DNA from: Gemmatimonadota bacterium
GTDB taxonomy: Bacteria; Gemmatimonadota; Gemmatimonadetes; Gemmatimonadales; GWC2-71-9
DNA length: 35,956 nt
Reading direction: 5' to 3'
Assembly: GCA_016794805.1 (NCBI GenBank)
Contig: JAEUJI010000152.1
Location: forward strand, 1 to 35,956
The notes under the pieces were generated by a model. That model was not told the DNA's origin, did no database searches, and saw only the letters and a list, made by a program, of their open reading frames with translations. Positions within the stretch are counted from its first letter, which is position 1, and each line of letters begins with the position of its first letter. The position numbers were made by a program, and so were the translations under genes. Of this stretch, positions 8,171-18,356 are shown one piece after another.

Positions 8171-8611
8171 CTACTTGAGGAAGATCCCCAGCCCGAAGTA
8201 GCAGGGCTCTTCCTTGCAGGCCGCCATCTCGACATTGATGGTGTACCGTCCCGCCTTTTCCGGCTGCAGGCTCAGCACCGGGGTATCATCGTCCTTCCGG
8301 TCCTTGTCCACCGTGTTGCCGTCGGCATCCTTGATCACCAGGTCAACGTTGCTGCAGTCGTTGTCGCAGGCGCCGGTGATGATGTAGCTCTTCCCCTTGT
8401 CGAAGTAGAACGTCCAGCTGTCGGTCCCGCCCTTGTTGAGACGCCCCATCAGGTAGTTCTGCAGGTACCAGTCGTCGTCGTTCTTGGAGATGGTCTTCCA
8501 GTGCTCCTGCAGCTGGTCCCAGACCTGGACTGCGTAGCTCTGCGCAGTCAGGCGCTCCGGCGCGAGGCCGAGCAGCAACAGGCAGGTGGGGACCAGCAGG
8601 CGTCTGGACAT
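8171..8611 (-). CDS. Small secreted protein, PPC-like beta-sandwich
   Basis: A 146-residue exported protein with a signal peptide (LLVPTCLLLLGLAPERLTAQ). The mature part starts SYAVQVWDQL and contains an all-beta region with TDSWTFYFDKGKSYIITGAC, NVDLVIKDADGNTV and AGRYTINVEMAAC, resembling bacterial pre-peptidase C-terminal-like domains. Four mature cysteines (GACDNDCS and AACKEEPC) could form disulfides. The ATG is preceded by AAGGAAG at good spacing. It lies 33 bp after another exported-protein gene on the same strand and converges on the GH15 gene with a 6-bp gap. Function unknown. Confidence 0.75.
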   Translation of the reverse strand: MSRRLLVPTCLLLLGLAPERLTAQSYAVQVWDQLQEHWKTISKNDDDWYLQNYLMGRLNKGGTDSWTFYFDKGKSYIITGACDNDCSNVDLVIKDADGNTVDKDRKDDDTPVLSLQPEKAGRYTINVEMAACKEEPCYFGLGIFLK

Positions 8612-8644
8612 GGGGGGTCTTCCTTTCAGGTGCCCGGGTGAGGG

Positions 8645-9139
8645 TCAGTACTCGATGGTGCCGTCGAGGGTGGAGAGGTCGCCGTCGGCCAGGGCGGCGG
8701 TCAGCGGCAGCGCCGTAAACGTAATCGTTCCCAGCGCCAGGTCGGCGACACCCTTCGCCGGATCACACGGGGATCCGACCATGCCGCCCGCATCACACAG
8801 GGTGAAGCCGTCCGGCGCGTTCAGGTCGGTGCCCCAGGAGTGCTCCAGGTTCGGGATGCTGGCGTCGGACTTGAGGATGTTGAGGGAGATCGAATGCTGG
8901 ATGCTGCCCACCGACCCGGTGATCACCACCAGCACCGCCGGACCCTGGCTCACCGCCGAGTTGGTGTCCACGATGATCGTGATGCCGGTAAGCGCGCCGT
9001 TGCCGTTGCTGGGCGTCGCGCTGCTCACGGTCAGGGCGCTGTTCCCGCCCCCGCCGCCCCCGCCGTTGTTCGGGCCGGAGGAACTGGAACAGGCGACGAC
9101 GGTAGCCAGCAGGACGAGGAGCGGGATGGGGCGACGCAT
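8645..9139 (-). CDS. Putative lipoprotein, unknown function
   Basis: A 164-residue protein with a lipoprotein signal (IPLLVLLATVVAC, Cys17), then a Ser/Asn/Gly linker including a run of seven glycines. The mature domain is beta-rich (LTVSSATPSNG, LTGITIIVDTNSAV, AVLVVITGSVGSIQHSISL) with two cysteines near CDAGGMVGSPC. The glycine run is encoded by a C/G-rich simple tract on the DNA and could vary in length. It is likely co-transcribed with the next gene (8171-8611) and divergent from the SARP regulator. No family was recognised. Confidence 0.7.
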   Translation of the reverse strand: MRRPIPLLVLLATVVACSSSSGPNNGGGGGGGNSALTVSSATPSNGNGALTGITIIVDTNSAVSQGPAVLVVITGSVGSIQHSISLNILKSDASIPNLEHSWGTDLNAPDGFTLCDAGGMVGSPCDPAKGVADLALGTITFTALPLTAALADGDLSTLDGTIEY

Positions 9140-9306
9140 GAGCGAGTCTCCGGGAGGGGATGGCTCGGGACCCCGGTCCGGATGACCGGGGCAACTCCCT
9201 GCGCCATCGGGGGATAGGCCAGCGCCACGATTTGTGGGGTGCCGACCTGCGCGGTACCTTGCACCTGCGGGCTCACCCCCCTCTCACCCAGGTCTCACCG
9301 CCCAGG

Positions 9307-12120
9307 ATGCACCAGCTCCAGACCTTCGGCGCCCTCGATCTCAGGGGTCCGGATGGCCGTGCGGTTGACGCCCTGCTCCAGCAGCCGCGACGCATGGCGC
9401 TCCTGGCATTCCTGGCCGCCCACCGGCCCGGGGTGCTGGTTCGTCGCGATCGGCTGCTGCTCCTGTTCTGGCCCGACCTGGAGGACGGACGGGGGCGTGC
9501 GGCGCTGTCGCAGGCGCTGCACGTCATCCGGCGGGCGCTGGGGGCGGAGGCGCTGGTGGCCCGGGGCACGGAAGAGGTGGGGCTCGATCCGGCGCACCTC
9601 GCGGCAGACGTGACCCGCTTCCTTGAAGCGGCCGCGGCGCAGGACTGGACCGGCATGGAGCTGGCGTACACCGGGGATTTCCTCCCGGGATTCCATCTCG
9701 GGGACGCCCCCGAATTCGGCCAGTGGCTGGACGAGACCCGGACCGCCCTCCGACGAGAGGCTTGTCAGGCGGCATCCCGGCTGGCTGAGGCGGCGGCCGC
9801 CGGCGGAGATCCGGCTGCCGCGGTTGCATGGAGCCGCCGGGCGCTGGGCCACGACCCCCTCGACGAGGCGCTGGTCCGCGACCTGCTCGCCCGTCTGGGT
9901 GCCCTCGGGGACCGCACCGGCGCCGCCCGGGCCTACGAGGAGTTCGCCGGCCGGCTGAGCCGGGAGCTGGAACTCGAGCCCTCACCTGAGACCCGCCAGC
10001 TCCGGGATGCGATTCTTGACGCCGACCTGCCGCCGGCGTTCCTGCCCGGCGTATCCGGCCACCGGGCCGCGCCACCCCAGGCGGCTCCCGCGGCTGCGCC
10101 GCCGGCGCCTCCCGTCCGTCGCCGGCGCTGGTTGCCGCCCCTGCTGCTGGCCGGCTGCGCCGCGCTCGGCATCCTGTTCTGGCGGCCGTGGGTCCGCCCC
10201 GCCGTCGCCGGCCCCGAACGGGTGCTGGTGCTTCCCTTCGCCATCCTCGGCGACAGCTCCCTTGCCTACCTGCACGAGGGGATGGTGGACCTGCTGGGGA
10301 GCCGGCTCGAGGCCTTCGGCGTCCTCCATGTCGTGGATCCCGCCCAGCTGCTGACCCACCTCGCGGCGGAGGACTCGAGCGGCGCGGTGCCCACGCCGAA
10401 ACCGGCGCTGGCACGGGCCCTGGCGGAGCGGTTCCAGGCCCAGATGTACCTGACGGGGACGGTGGTGCGGCTGGGCAGCGGGATCGAAATCTCGGTGGCG
10501 CTGCACGACCGGGACGGCGAGCGTCGCGCCACCGTGACCCGGAGCGCGGCGAGCGAGTCGGACCTGGGCGGCGCGGTGAACGCCATCGCCCGGGAACTGC
10601 TCGGCCGCCGCTGGTCCCGCCCCGCCGAGCGGCTGCTCCGGGTGGCGGCGCTGGAGACCGAGTCCCCGGAGGCGCTCCGCGCCTACCTGGCGGGGGAGCG
10701 CGCCTTCCGGCAGGGCAACTACGGGGAGGCACGCGCCCAGTTCGCCCTGGCCACCGAAGTGGACACGCTCTTCGCGCTGGCCTGGTATCGCTGGAGCGTG
10801 GCGGGAGGCTGGCTGGGGGACAGCGTGGCCTATGACCGTGGTGCCGAACGCGCCGTGGCGCTGGCGGGCCGCCTCGGTGATCGCGATGCCCGGCTGATGC
10901 GGGCGCACCTGGCCTACGTCCGCGGGGAGGTGGACCGGGCGGAAGGGTACTATCGCGACATCGTGGCGCAGTACCCCGACGACGCCGAGGCCTGGTACAA
11001 CCTCGGCGAATTGCTGTTTCACTGGAACCCGCGCCGCGGCCGCGGGATGGATGAGTCGGTGGAGCCGTTCGCCCGCGCCACCGCCATCATGGGGCCACAG
11101 GCCGAATCGGCCAGCCACCTGGTCCTGCTGCGGCTGCTCGGCGGCGAGCGCGCGACCCTGCTGCCGGCCATGGATTCGCTGGTCGCGCTCACGCCCGCGA
11201 ACTCGCCGCGCCGCGTCACCTATACCGTGCTGCGCGCCATCGCGTCGGGGGAGCGGGAGGACATGGCGGACGCGCTCGAAGGCATCGCCAGCCACGACGC
11301 CGCCGAATCAATCATTGCCGCCTGGGCGGTGAGCAACTACACCGACCGGTTCACCCTGCTGGACTCGCTGCTCGACCCGCTGACGGGACCCGCAGGGCAG
11401 CGGCCCACGCGCGCCGGCGCGCTCGGGCTCCTGGCGCACGCCGCCGTGGGGCGGGGAGACTGGCCCCTGGCGCGGCGGCGCCTGGACCAGCTCTCTGCGC
11501 TGGACCACGCCACCGCCCTCGAGACCCGCGCCTGGCTGCTCGGCCAGCCGTGGGTCACCGCCTCGCGGGAAGAGCGACTCGCCGCGCGCGCCGCGCTGGG
11601 GGCGGCACGGGAGGAACCGTACCCGCCCGGCGTGATCCACTTTGCCCCGGTGGCGCAGCAGCAGCGGCTGTTGCGCACATTCCTCGGTGGGCTGCTGGCG
11701 CTCCGGGTGGGAGACACGTCGGCGGTAGAGGCGGCGGTCGCGGTACTCGAGGCGGCGCCGGAGGCGCACGGCGGGCCGGGACTGGCGCTCAGCCTCGGGG
11801 TGGAGCTGGCGCTGGCGCGGGGACAGCCGGAGACCGCGCTGGCGGAGCTGGAGCGACTGGATCGGAACCGGGTGCGACTCCCGCCTGACATGCCGCAGCA
11901 CGGTGTGGTCCGGCTCCGGCTGCTCCGGGGAGAGGCGCTGGCCCGCGCGGGACGCTATGCCGAATCGGTGGGCTGGTTCGAATCGTGCCGGGCGATCTTC
12001 ACCTACGACTTTGCCTGGCGGGGGGCGGCGCTGCGGGGGCTGGCAAACGCCGCCTGGGCGGCGGGGGACAGCGCGCCGGCCGAGGGGGCCGCGCAGCGCG
12101 CCAAGCGACTGGGGTACTGA
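9307..12120 (+). CDS. SARP/BTAD transcriptional regulator with membrane segment and TPR C-terminus
   Basis: A 937-residue multidomain regulator. Residues 1-~95 are the SARP-type DNA-binding region (LQTFGALDLRG, RRMALLAFLAAHRPG, LLFWPDLEDGRGRAALSQAL). Residues ~95-245 are the all-alpha BTAD domain (GDFLPGFHL, ALGHDPLDEALVRDLLARLG). A Pro/Ala linker and RRRRWLPPLLLAGCAALGIL near residues 270-295 form a single membrane helix after a basic stop. Then comes a TolB/adenylate-cyclase-associated-like domain (PERVLVLPFAILGDSSLAYL) and many TPR-like helices to the C-terminus. The topology suggests cytoplasmic DNA binding with a periplasmic sensor. ATG 9307 is chosen because FGxLxL normally begins within the first ten residues. 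The target genes are unknown. Confidence 0.9.
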   Translation: MHQLQTFGALDLRGPDGRAVDALLQQPRRMALLAFLAAHRPGVLVRRDRLLLLFWPDLEDGRGRAALSQALHVIRRALGAEALVARGTEEVGLDPAHLAADVTRFLEAAAAQDWTGMELAYTGDFLPGFHLGDAPEFGQWLDETRTALRREACQAASRLAEAAAAGGDPAAAVAWSRRALGHDPLDEALVRDLLARLGALGDRTGAARAYEEFAGRLSRELELEPSPETRQLRDAILDADLPPAFLPGVSGHRAAPPQAAPAAAPPAPPVRRRRWLPPLLLAGCAALGILFWRPWVRPAVAGPERVLVLPFAILGDSSLAYLHEGMVDLLGSRLEAFGVLHVVDPAQLLTHLAAEDSSGAVPTPKPALARALAERFQAQMYLTGTVVRLGSGIEISVALHDRDGERRATVTRSAASESDLGGAVNAIARELLGRRWSRPAERLLRVAALETESPEALRAYLAGERAFRQGNYGEARAQFALATEVDTLFALAWYRWSVAGGWLGDSVAYDRGAERAVALAGRLGDRDARLMRAHLAYVRGEVDRAEGYYRDIVAQYPDDAEAWYNLGELLFHWNPRRGRGMDESVEPFARATAIMGPQAESASHLVLLRLLGGERATLLPAMDSLVALTPANSPRRVTYTVLRAIASGEREDMADALEGIASHDAAESIIAAWAVSNYTDRFTLLDSLLDPLTGPAGQRPTRAGALGLLAHAAVGRGDWPLARRRLDQLSALDHATALETRAWLLGQPWVTASREERLAARAALGAAREEPYPPGVIHFAPVAQQQRLLRTFLGGLLALRVGDTSAVEAAVAVLEAAPEAHGGPGLALSLGVELALARGQPETALAELERLDRNRVRLPPDMPQHGVVRLRLLRGEALARAGRYAESVGWFESCRAIFTYDFAWRGAALRGLANAAWAAGDSAPAEGAAQRAKRLGY

Positions 12121-12133
12121 GGCGTCCGGGGCG

Positions 12134-13111
12134 CTACTCCGCCTCCGCGTCCCGTTCGGCCATCCGGTCGTTCAGCTGGTCCACGTCCTCCTTGAGCTGG
12201 TCCACCTCGGTCAGGAACTCCGCCGGGGTGACGGTCGGAATCCAGCGCGCCGGGAGCGGCTTGAGCTGGCTGGCCGAATTGGCCCCGGCAAACTCCGGCT
12301 GGTCCCCGCTGTTCGCGAGGGTCACCACGCCGGTGAGTGCGCCGACCACCGTGAGGCTCCAGAGCCACTGCGCCGTCCGAGAGAGGGTTGACACCCGTGC
12401 CAGGTGGGCGGCCAGCCCCCAGACGGTGAGTGCCAGCCCGATTCCGGCGATCAGCGTGCCCCACGCGATCCCTTCCGGTACCAGGAAGGAGAGCCACTCC
12501 TCCACCGCGCTGGCCACGATGTATCCCGACAGGACCACGCAGGGGATCGTGAGGTGCTCGGGAAAGCGGAACCGCTGCTGGGTGATCCGGTTGACCAGGG
12601 CCCATCCCCCGGCCCAGACCATGACCATCAGCAGCGCGATCAGCGCCTCGCCCGCCAGCTCGGAGAACCGGGTCCGGTCGGTCTTGCCGAGCCAGGAGTT
12701 CAGCGTCAGCAGCACCCCGGTTCCGAGGATAACGGCGGCCATCAGGAGGGGGCGGGCTATCGGCCCGTCCGCCTCGCCGACGGCGCCATCGCGGAGCGCC
12801 GGTTCGAGCGTCGCGGCGGGGTCCAGGAAGCGGAGCGTGGTCCGGCCCAGCCGGACTTCCACGCCTGAGCGCACCGGCAGCTGGCGGGTCCGCTGTCCGG
12901 AGGCCGGGTCTCGCAGCAGGTTCACGCTTCCCTGGTCCACCAGTACCAGGCCGCCGTGCCCATCCCACTCCAGCCGCGCGTGGAGCGGATCCACGTAGCG
13001 ATCATCGAGGATGACATCGTTGCCGTAGCCCCGGCCAATCGTCGCCGGGAAGGCGACGAGCCGCACCCGATGCCGGACGGTGCCGCGGCGGTCAAGGATC
13101 TCGACGATCAC
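12134..13111 (-). CDS. FHA-domain polytopic membrane protein
   Basis: A 325-residue protein. Residues ~1-105 form a forkhead-associated phosphothreonine-binding domain (ATIGRGYGNDVILDD, the DPLHARLEW variant of the SxxH strand, VRLGRTTLRFLDP). About five membrane helices follow between residues 120 and 270 (for example LLMAAVILGTGVLLTL, ALIALLMVMVWAGGWALV, GTLIAGIGLALTVWGLA). The C-terminus is a short acidic coiled coil (LTEVDQLKEDVDQLNDRM). Its ATG overlaps the TGA of the upstream protease gene (ATGA), so it is the last gene of a coupled three-gene operon. The FHA domain implies a Ser/Thr kinase elsewhere; none is present here. Confidence 0.88.
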   Translation of the reverse strand: MIVEILDRRGTVRHRVRLVAFPATIGRGYGNDVILDDRYVDPLHARLEWDGHGGLVLVDQGSVNLLRDPASGQRTRQLPVRSGVEVRLGRTTLRFLDPAATLEPALRDGAVGEADGPIARPLLMAAVILGTGVLLTLNSWLGKTDRTRFSELAGEALIALLMVMVWAGGWALVNRITQQRFRFPEHLTIPCVVLSGYIVASAVEEWLSFLVPEGIAWGTLIAGIGLALTVWGLAAHLARVSTLSRTAQWLWSLTVVGALTGVVTLANSGDQPEFAGANSASQLKPLPARWIPTVTPAEFLTEVDQLKEDVDQLNDRMAERDAEAE

Positions 13112-14397
13112 TCCGGCGCCCTCCCCAGACTCGCCAGGAACCGCTCCACCACCCGGCGCGCATTCTCGAAGGTCACGCCGGAGAGGGTGAGGGTCGTGAT
13201 GAGGCCGCTGGAGGGGTCACCCAGGGTGGCGGCCTTGAAGAAGACATCGTACAGGCCGTCCAGCTTCCGGTAACGCCGGGTGCAGAATACCGTAGTGAGC
13301 GCCAGGCCGGGCTGGCGGACATTCCCCGTGGTGCAGCGCTGCGGGGTGACCACTTCGCGGCCCTGGAACTCGAAGCCGTCTCCCGAGAACTGGCTGGTGA
13401 GGAGGCTGTAGAACCGGAACCGGTTGAGGTCGCGGGTGGAGAGGACGGTGTGCTGCAGCGTGAGCACCCCGGACCACTGCTCCCCGGAGATGAACACGTA
13501 GTCGTCGGTGGAGCACTGATGCTCGATGGTCTCGTAGGGACGGGTGCGGCTGTGTGAGGCGTCCCCCCAGCACTTGAAGAACGGCGCCGGTTCGGTGGGC
13601 ACCTGGTAGCCGCCCAGGGTGACCGTCCGGGTGCTGTCGGCAAACAGCCGCGCCAGGTAGGTGTCCTGGTAACTCAGCAGCTGCTGCGCCACGGTCCGGA
13701 GCAGGCTGTCGGGGCGGACGTAGCCGGGCCGCGTGGCCTCGCCGACGAGGGCGATCACCCGGTCCACCGGCACCAGGAAGCTCACCTGCTCCCCGGCGGT
13801 GGAGACGTTCACCCCCACCACCACGCCCTCCGCGCTGACGGTCGGGCCCCCGCTCATCCCCGGGTTGATGGACCCGGTGAAGTGAATCTTGGGGTAGAGG
13901 GTGTGTTCCAGCAGGCCGTTGTAGGTCCCCTCGACGATCGAAAGCCCGAGGTCATGCGGGTGGCCCATGGAGTAGAGCCGGGTGCCGCGGTCGGGGGAGG
14001 CCGGGGCGAGCGCGAACCAGGGATCGCCCGCGGGCTCGGCCTGGAGCACCGCGAGGTCATGCACTACGTCGATCGCCAGGACCTCCACCGTCCGGCTCCG
14101 CTCGCCGCCGTCCACCAGTTCGGCCCGGTAGCGCTCCGGCCGGTTGATCAGCTCGGAGACCACGTGGTAGTTGGTCACCACGTGCCCGGAGCCGGAGACA
14201 AAGAACCCGGAGCCGATCGCCGACTTGGCTCCCGAGCGCTTCTCGATGCTCTGGATCTTGACCACCCGGGCCGCGAAGCGGCGGTAGACCAGCGCCGCAT
14301 CCGGGCTCCCGGCCTGGGCCGGGAGCCCGGTCACGAGGGCCACTCCCAAAACCGCGAGCGCCCCGGGGATCCGGAGCGCTCGGTGGACCAGGCTCAC
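13108..14397 (-). CDS. HtrA-like exported trypsin-fold serine protease
   Basis: A 429-residue protein with a signal peptide (IPGALAVLGVALVTGLPAQA). The trypsin-like domain has the complete triad: His78 in VTNYHVV, Asp114 in VHDLAVLQ and Ser182 in NPGMSGGP. No PDZ domain is obvious; instead a ~200-residue beta-rich C-terminal region follows, with cysteines in FFKCWGD, EHQCSTDD and QRCTTG. The start is GTG, overlapping the histone-like gene's TGA (GTGA), which places the signal peptide correctly. It probably acts in the periplasm or outside the cell. Coupling to an FHA membrane protein and a DNA-binding-type protein is unusual. Confidence 0.9.
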   Translation of the reverse strand: MSLVHRALRIPGALAVLGVALVTGLPAQAGSPDAALVYRRFAARVVKIQSIEKRSGAKSAIGSGFFVSGSGHVVTNYHVVSELINRPERYRAELVDGGERSRTVEVLAIDVVHDLAVLQAEPAGDPWFALAPASPDRGTRLYSMGHPHDLGLSIVEGTYNGLLEHTLYPKIHFTGSINPGMSGGPTVSAEGVVVGVNVSTAGEQVSFLVPVDRVIALVGEATRPGYVRPDSLLRTVAQQLLSYQDTYLARLFADSTRTVTLGGYQVPTEPAPFFKCWGDASHSRTRPYETIEHQCSTDDYVFISGEQWSGVLTLQHTVLSTRDLNRFRFYSLLTSQFSGDGFEFQGREVVTPQRCTTGNVRQPGLALTTVFCTRRYRKLDGLYDVFFKAATLGDPSSGLITTLTLSGVTFENARRVVERFLASLGRAPE

Positions 14398-14774
14398 TTC
14401 TTCTTCTTTTTCTTGCCGCTCTTCTTGGCCGGCCGCTTCGCCTTCTTCCGGGCCACCTTCTTGGCCGCCTTCTTCTTGGCGACCTTCCGGGCGGGCCGCT
14501 TCTTGGCCACCTTCTTTGCGGCCTTCTTCTTGGCTGGCTTCTTCTTGGCGGCCTTCTTCTTGGCCACCTTCTTCGCCGGCTTCTTCTTCGCCGCAGCCTT
14601 CTTCGCGGCCGGCTTCTTCATGGCGGGCTTCTTCGCCGCCATTGGCATCGCTGCGGGCGCGGCCGCCGGGGCTGGAGCGGCCGGCGGGGTGGTGACCGGC
14701 TCCATCGGCACGGGCGCGGGATCCATCCAGCCCGAATCCGTCCAGCTCATCTCCATATCGTCCAGCTCGGCCAT
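14394..14774 (-). CDS. Histone H1-tail-like Lys/Ala-rich protein
   Basis: A 126-residue protein with an acidic/Met-rich N-terminus (MAELDDMEMSWTDSGWMD), a Pro/Ala linker, and about 80 residues of AAKK/PAKK/VAKK repeats ending in a run of six lysines. This resembles the C-terminal tails of bacterial histone H1-like proteins (Hc1/AlgP type), which bind DNA non-specifically. ATG 14774 has GAGGAAG upstream; a TTG at 14831 would add 19 residues and is less likely. It is the first gene of the coupled operon with the HtrA-like and FHA proteins. The tail's low complexity means length variation between strains is likely. Confidence 0.8.
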   Translation of the reverse strand: MAELDDMEMSWTDSGWMDPAPVPMEPVTTPPAAPAPAAAPAAMPMAAKKPAMKKPAAKKAAAKKKPAKKVAKKKAAKKKPAKKKAAKKVAKKRPARKVAKKKAAKKVARKKAKRPAKKSGKKKKKK

Positions 14775-14823
14775 GGGTGCTTCCTCCACAGTCTGCCGCG
14801 GCGCGAGACCCGCCGCCGGTGAC

Positions 14824-14842
14824 GCGGGCAATCACTGCCCGC
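14824..14842. promoter_or_regulatory. Perfect inverted repeat (7-bp arms)
   Basis: GCGGGCA-atcac-TGCCCGC lies 50 bp upstream of the histone-like gene in the divergent region shared with the carbonic anhydrase gene. It could be an operator or a 5'-UTR hairpin. Confidence 0.45.
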
Positions 14843-14863
14843 AACGGTCCATCGCTGGTAAGA

Positions 14864-14886
14864 TGCACTTCTTCCGAATGAGTGCA
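14864..14886. promoter_or_regulatory. Inverted repeat TGCACT-N11-AGTGCA
   Basis: Perfect six-base arms separated by 11 bp sit in the 252-bp divergent region between the histone-like gene and the carbonic anhydrase gene. The arm and spacing pattern fits a dimeric regulator site. The shortness of the arms makes chance possible. Confidence 0.35.
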
Positions 14887-15026
14887 AGACGGGGCGCCAC
14901 GCGGACCGCGCCAGGACAGTGGGCGCCTGCCCCGGGCCGCGTGCGGCCCCCCTGGCGGCCCCGTGACCTTCGGCCACCACGCTGGGGCCAGCATCATAAC
15001 ACGATATGCGACAAGGGCTTACGCCT

Positions 15027-15683
15027 ATGCTTGAACTCCAGGATCTGCTGCGGAATAATCGGGATTGGGCCGCGCGAAAGCTGGCTGCCGATCCCCAGTT
15101 CTTCTCCCGGCTGCAGCACCAGCAGGCCCCCAAGTGGCTGTGGATCGGCTGTTCCGACAGCCGCGTCCCCGCCAACGAGATCGTCGGCCTCGACCCGGGC
15201 GAGATGTTCGTGCACCGGAACGTGGCCAACGTCGTGGTGCACACCGATCTCAACTGCCTCTCGGTGCTGCAGTACGCGGTCGAGGTGCTGAAGGTGCAGC
15301 ATGTCATCGTCTGCGGCCACTACGGGTGCGGCGGGGTGCGCGCGGCCTGGGAGCGGCGCCAGTTCGGGCTGATCGACAACTGGCTGCGCAATGTCCAGGA
15401 TGTCGCCGAGCACCACCACGATCACCTCGGCGGCCTCACCGGCGGCACCCGGGCCGAGGACCGGCTCTGCGAACTCAACGTCCTGGAGCAGGCCCGGAAC
15501 GTCTGCCGCACCACGGTGCTGCAGGACGCCTGGCGCACCCATGGCGCCGTCACGGTCCACGGCTGGATCTACTCGCTGCAGGACGGGCTGATCCGGGAAA
15601 CCGGTTTCCGCGCTTCCCGACGCGAGGATGTTGACCGGGGATACCACGAGGCACTCGAGAGCATCCGCACCAAGCAGTCCTGA
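15027..15683 (+). CDS. can: Beta-class carbonic anhydrase
   Basis: Interconverts CO2 and bicarbonate in the cytoplasm. The 218-residue protein follows E. coli Can closely: zinc ligands Cys42 (CSDSR, with the Asp44/Arg46 dyad), His98 and Cys101 (GHYGCGG). Other shared segments are FVHRNVANVVVHTDLNCLS, IDNWLRN, LCELNVLEQ and VHGWIYSLQDGL. The ATG at 15027 gives the family's usual MLELQDLLRNNRDWA start; an upstream ATG at 15006 would add seven residues. The next gene starts immediately after the stop, so a shared transcript is likely. Confidence 0.96.
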   Translation: MLELQDLLRNNRDWAARKLAADPQFFSRLQHQQAPKWLWIGCSDSRVPANEIVGLDPGEMFVHRNVANVVVHTDLNCLSVLQYAVEVLKVQHVIVCGHYGCGGVRAAWERRQFGLIDNWLRNVQDVAEHHHDHLGGLTGGTRAEDRLCELNVLEQARNVCRTTVLQDAWRTHGAVTVHGWIYSLQDGLIRETGFRASRREDVDRGYHEALESIRTKQS

Positions 15684-18350
<2,667 letters not shown>

Positions 18351-18356
18351 GGCGCC

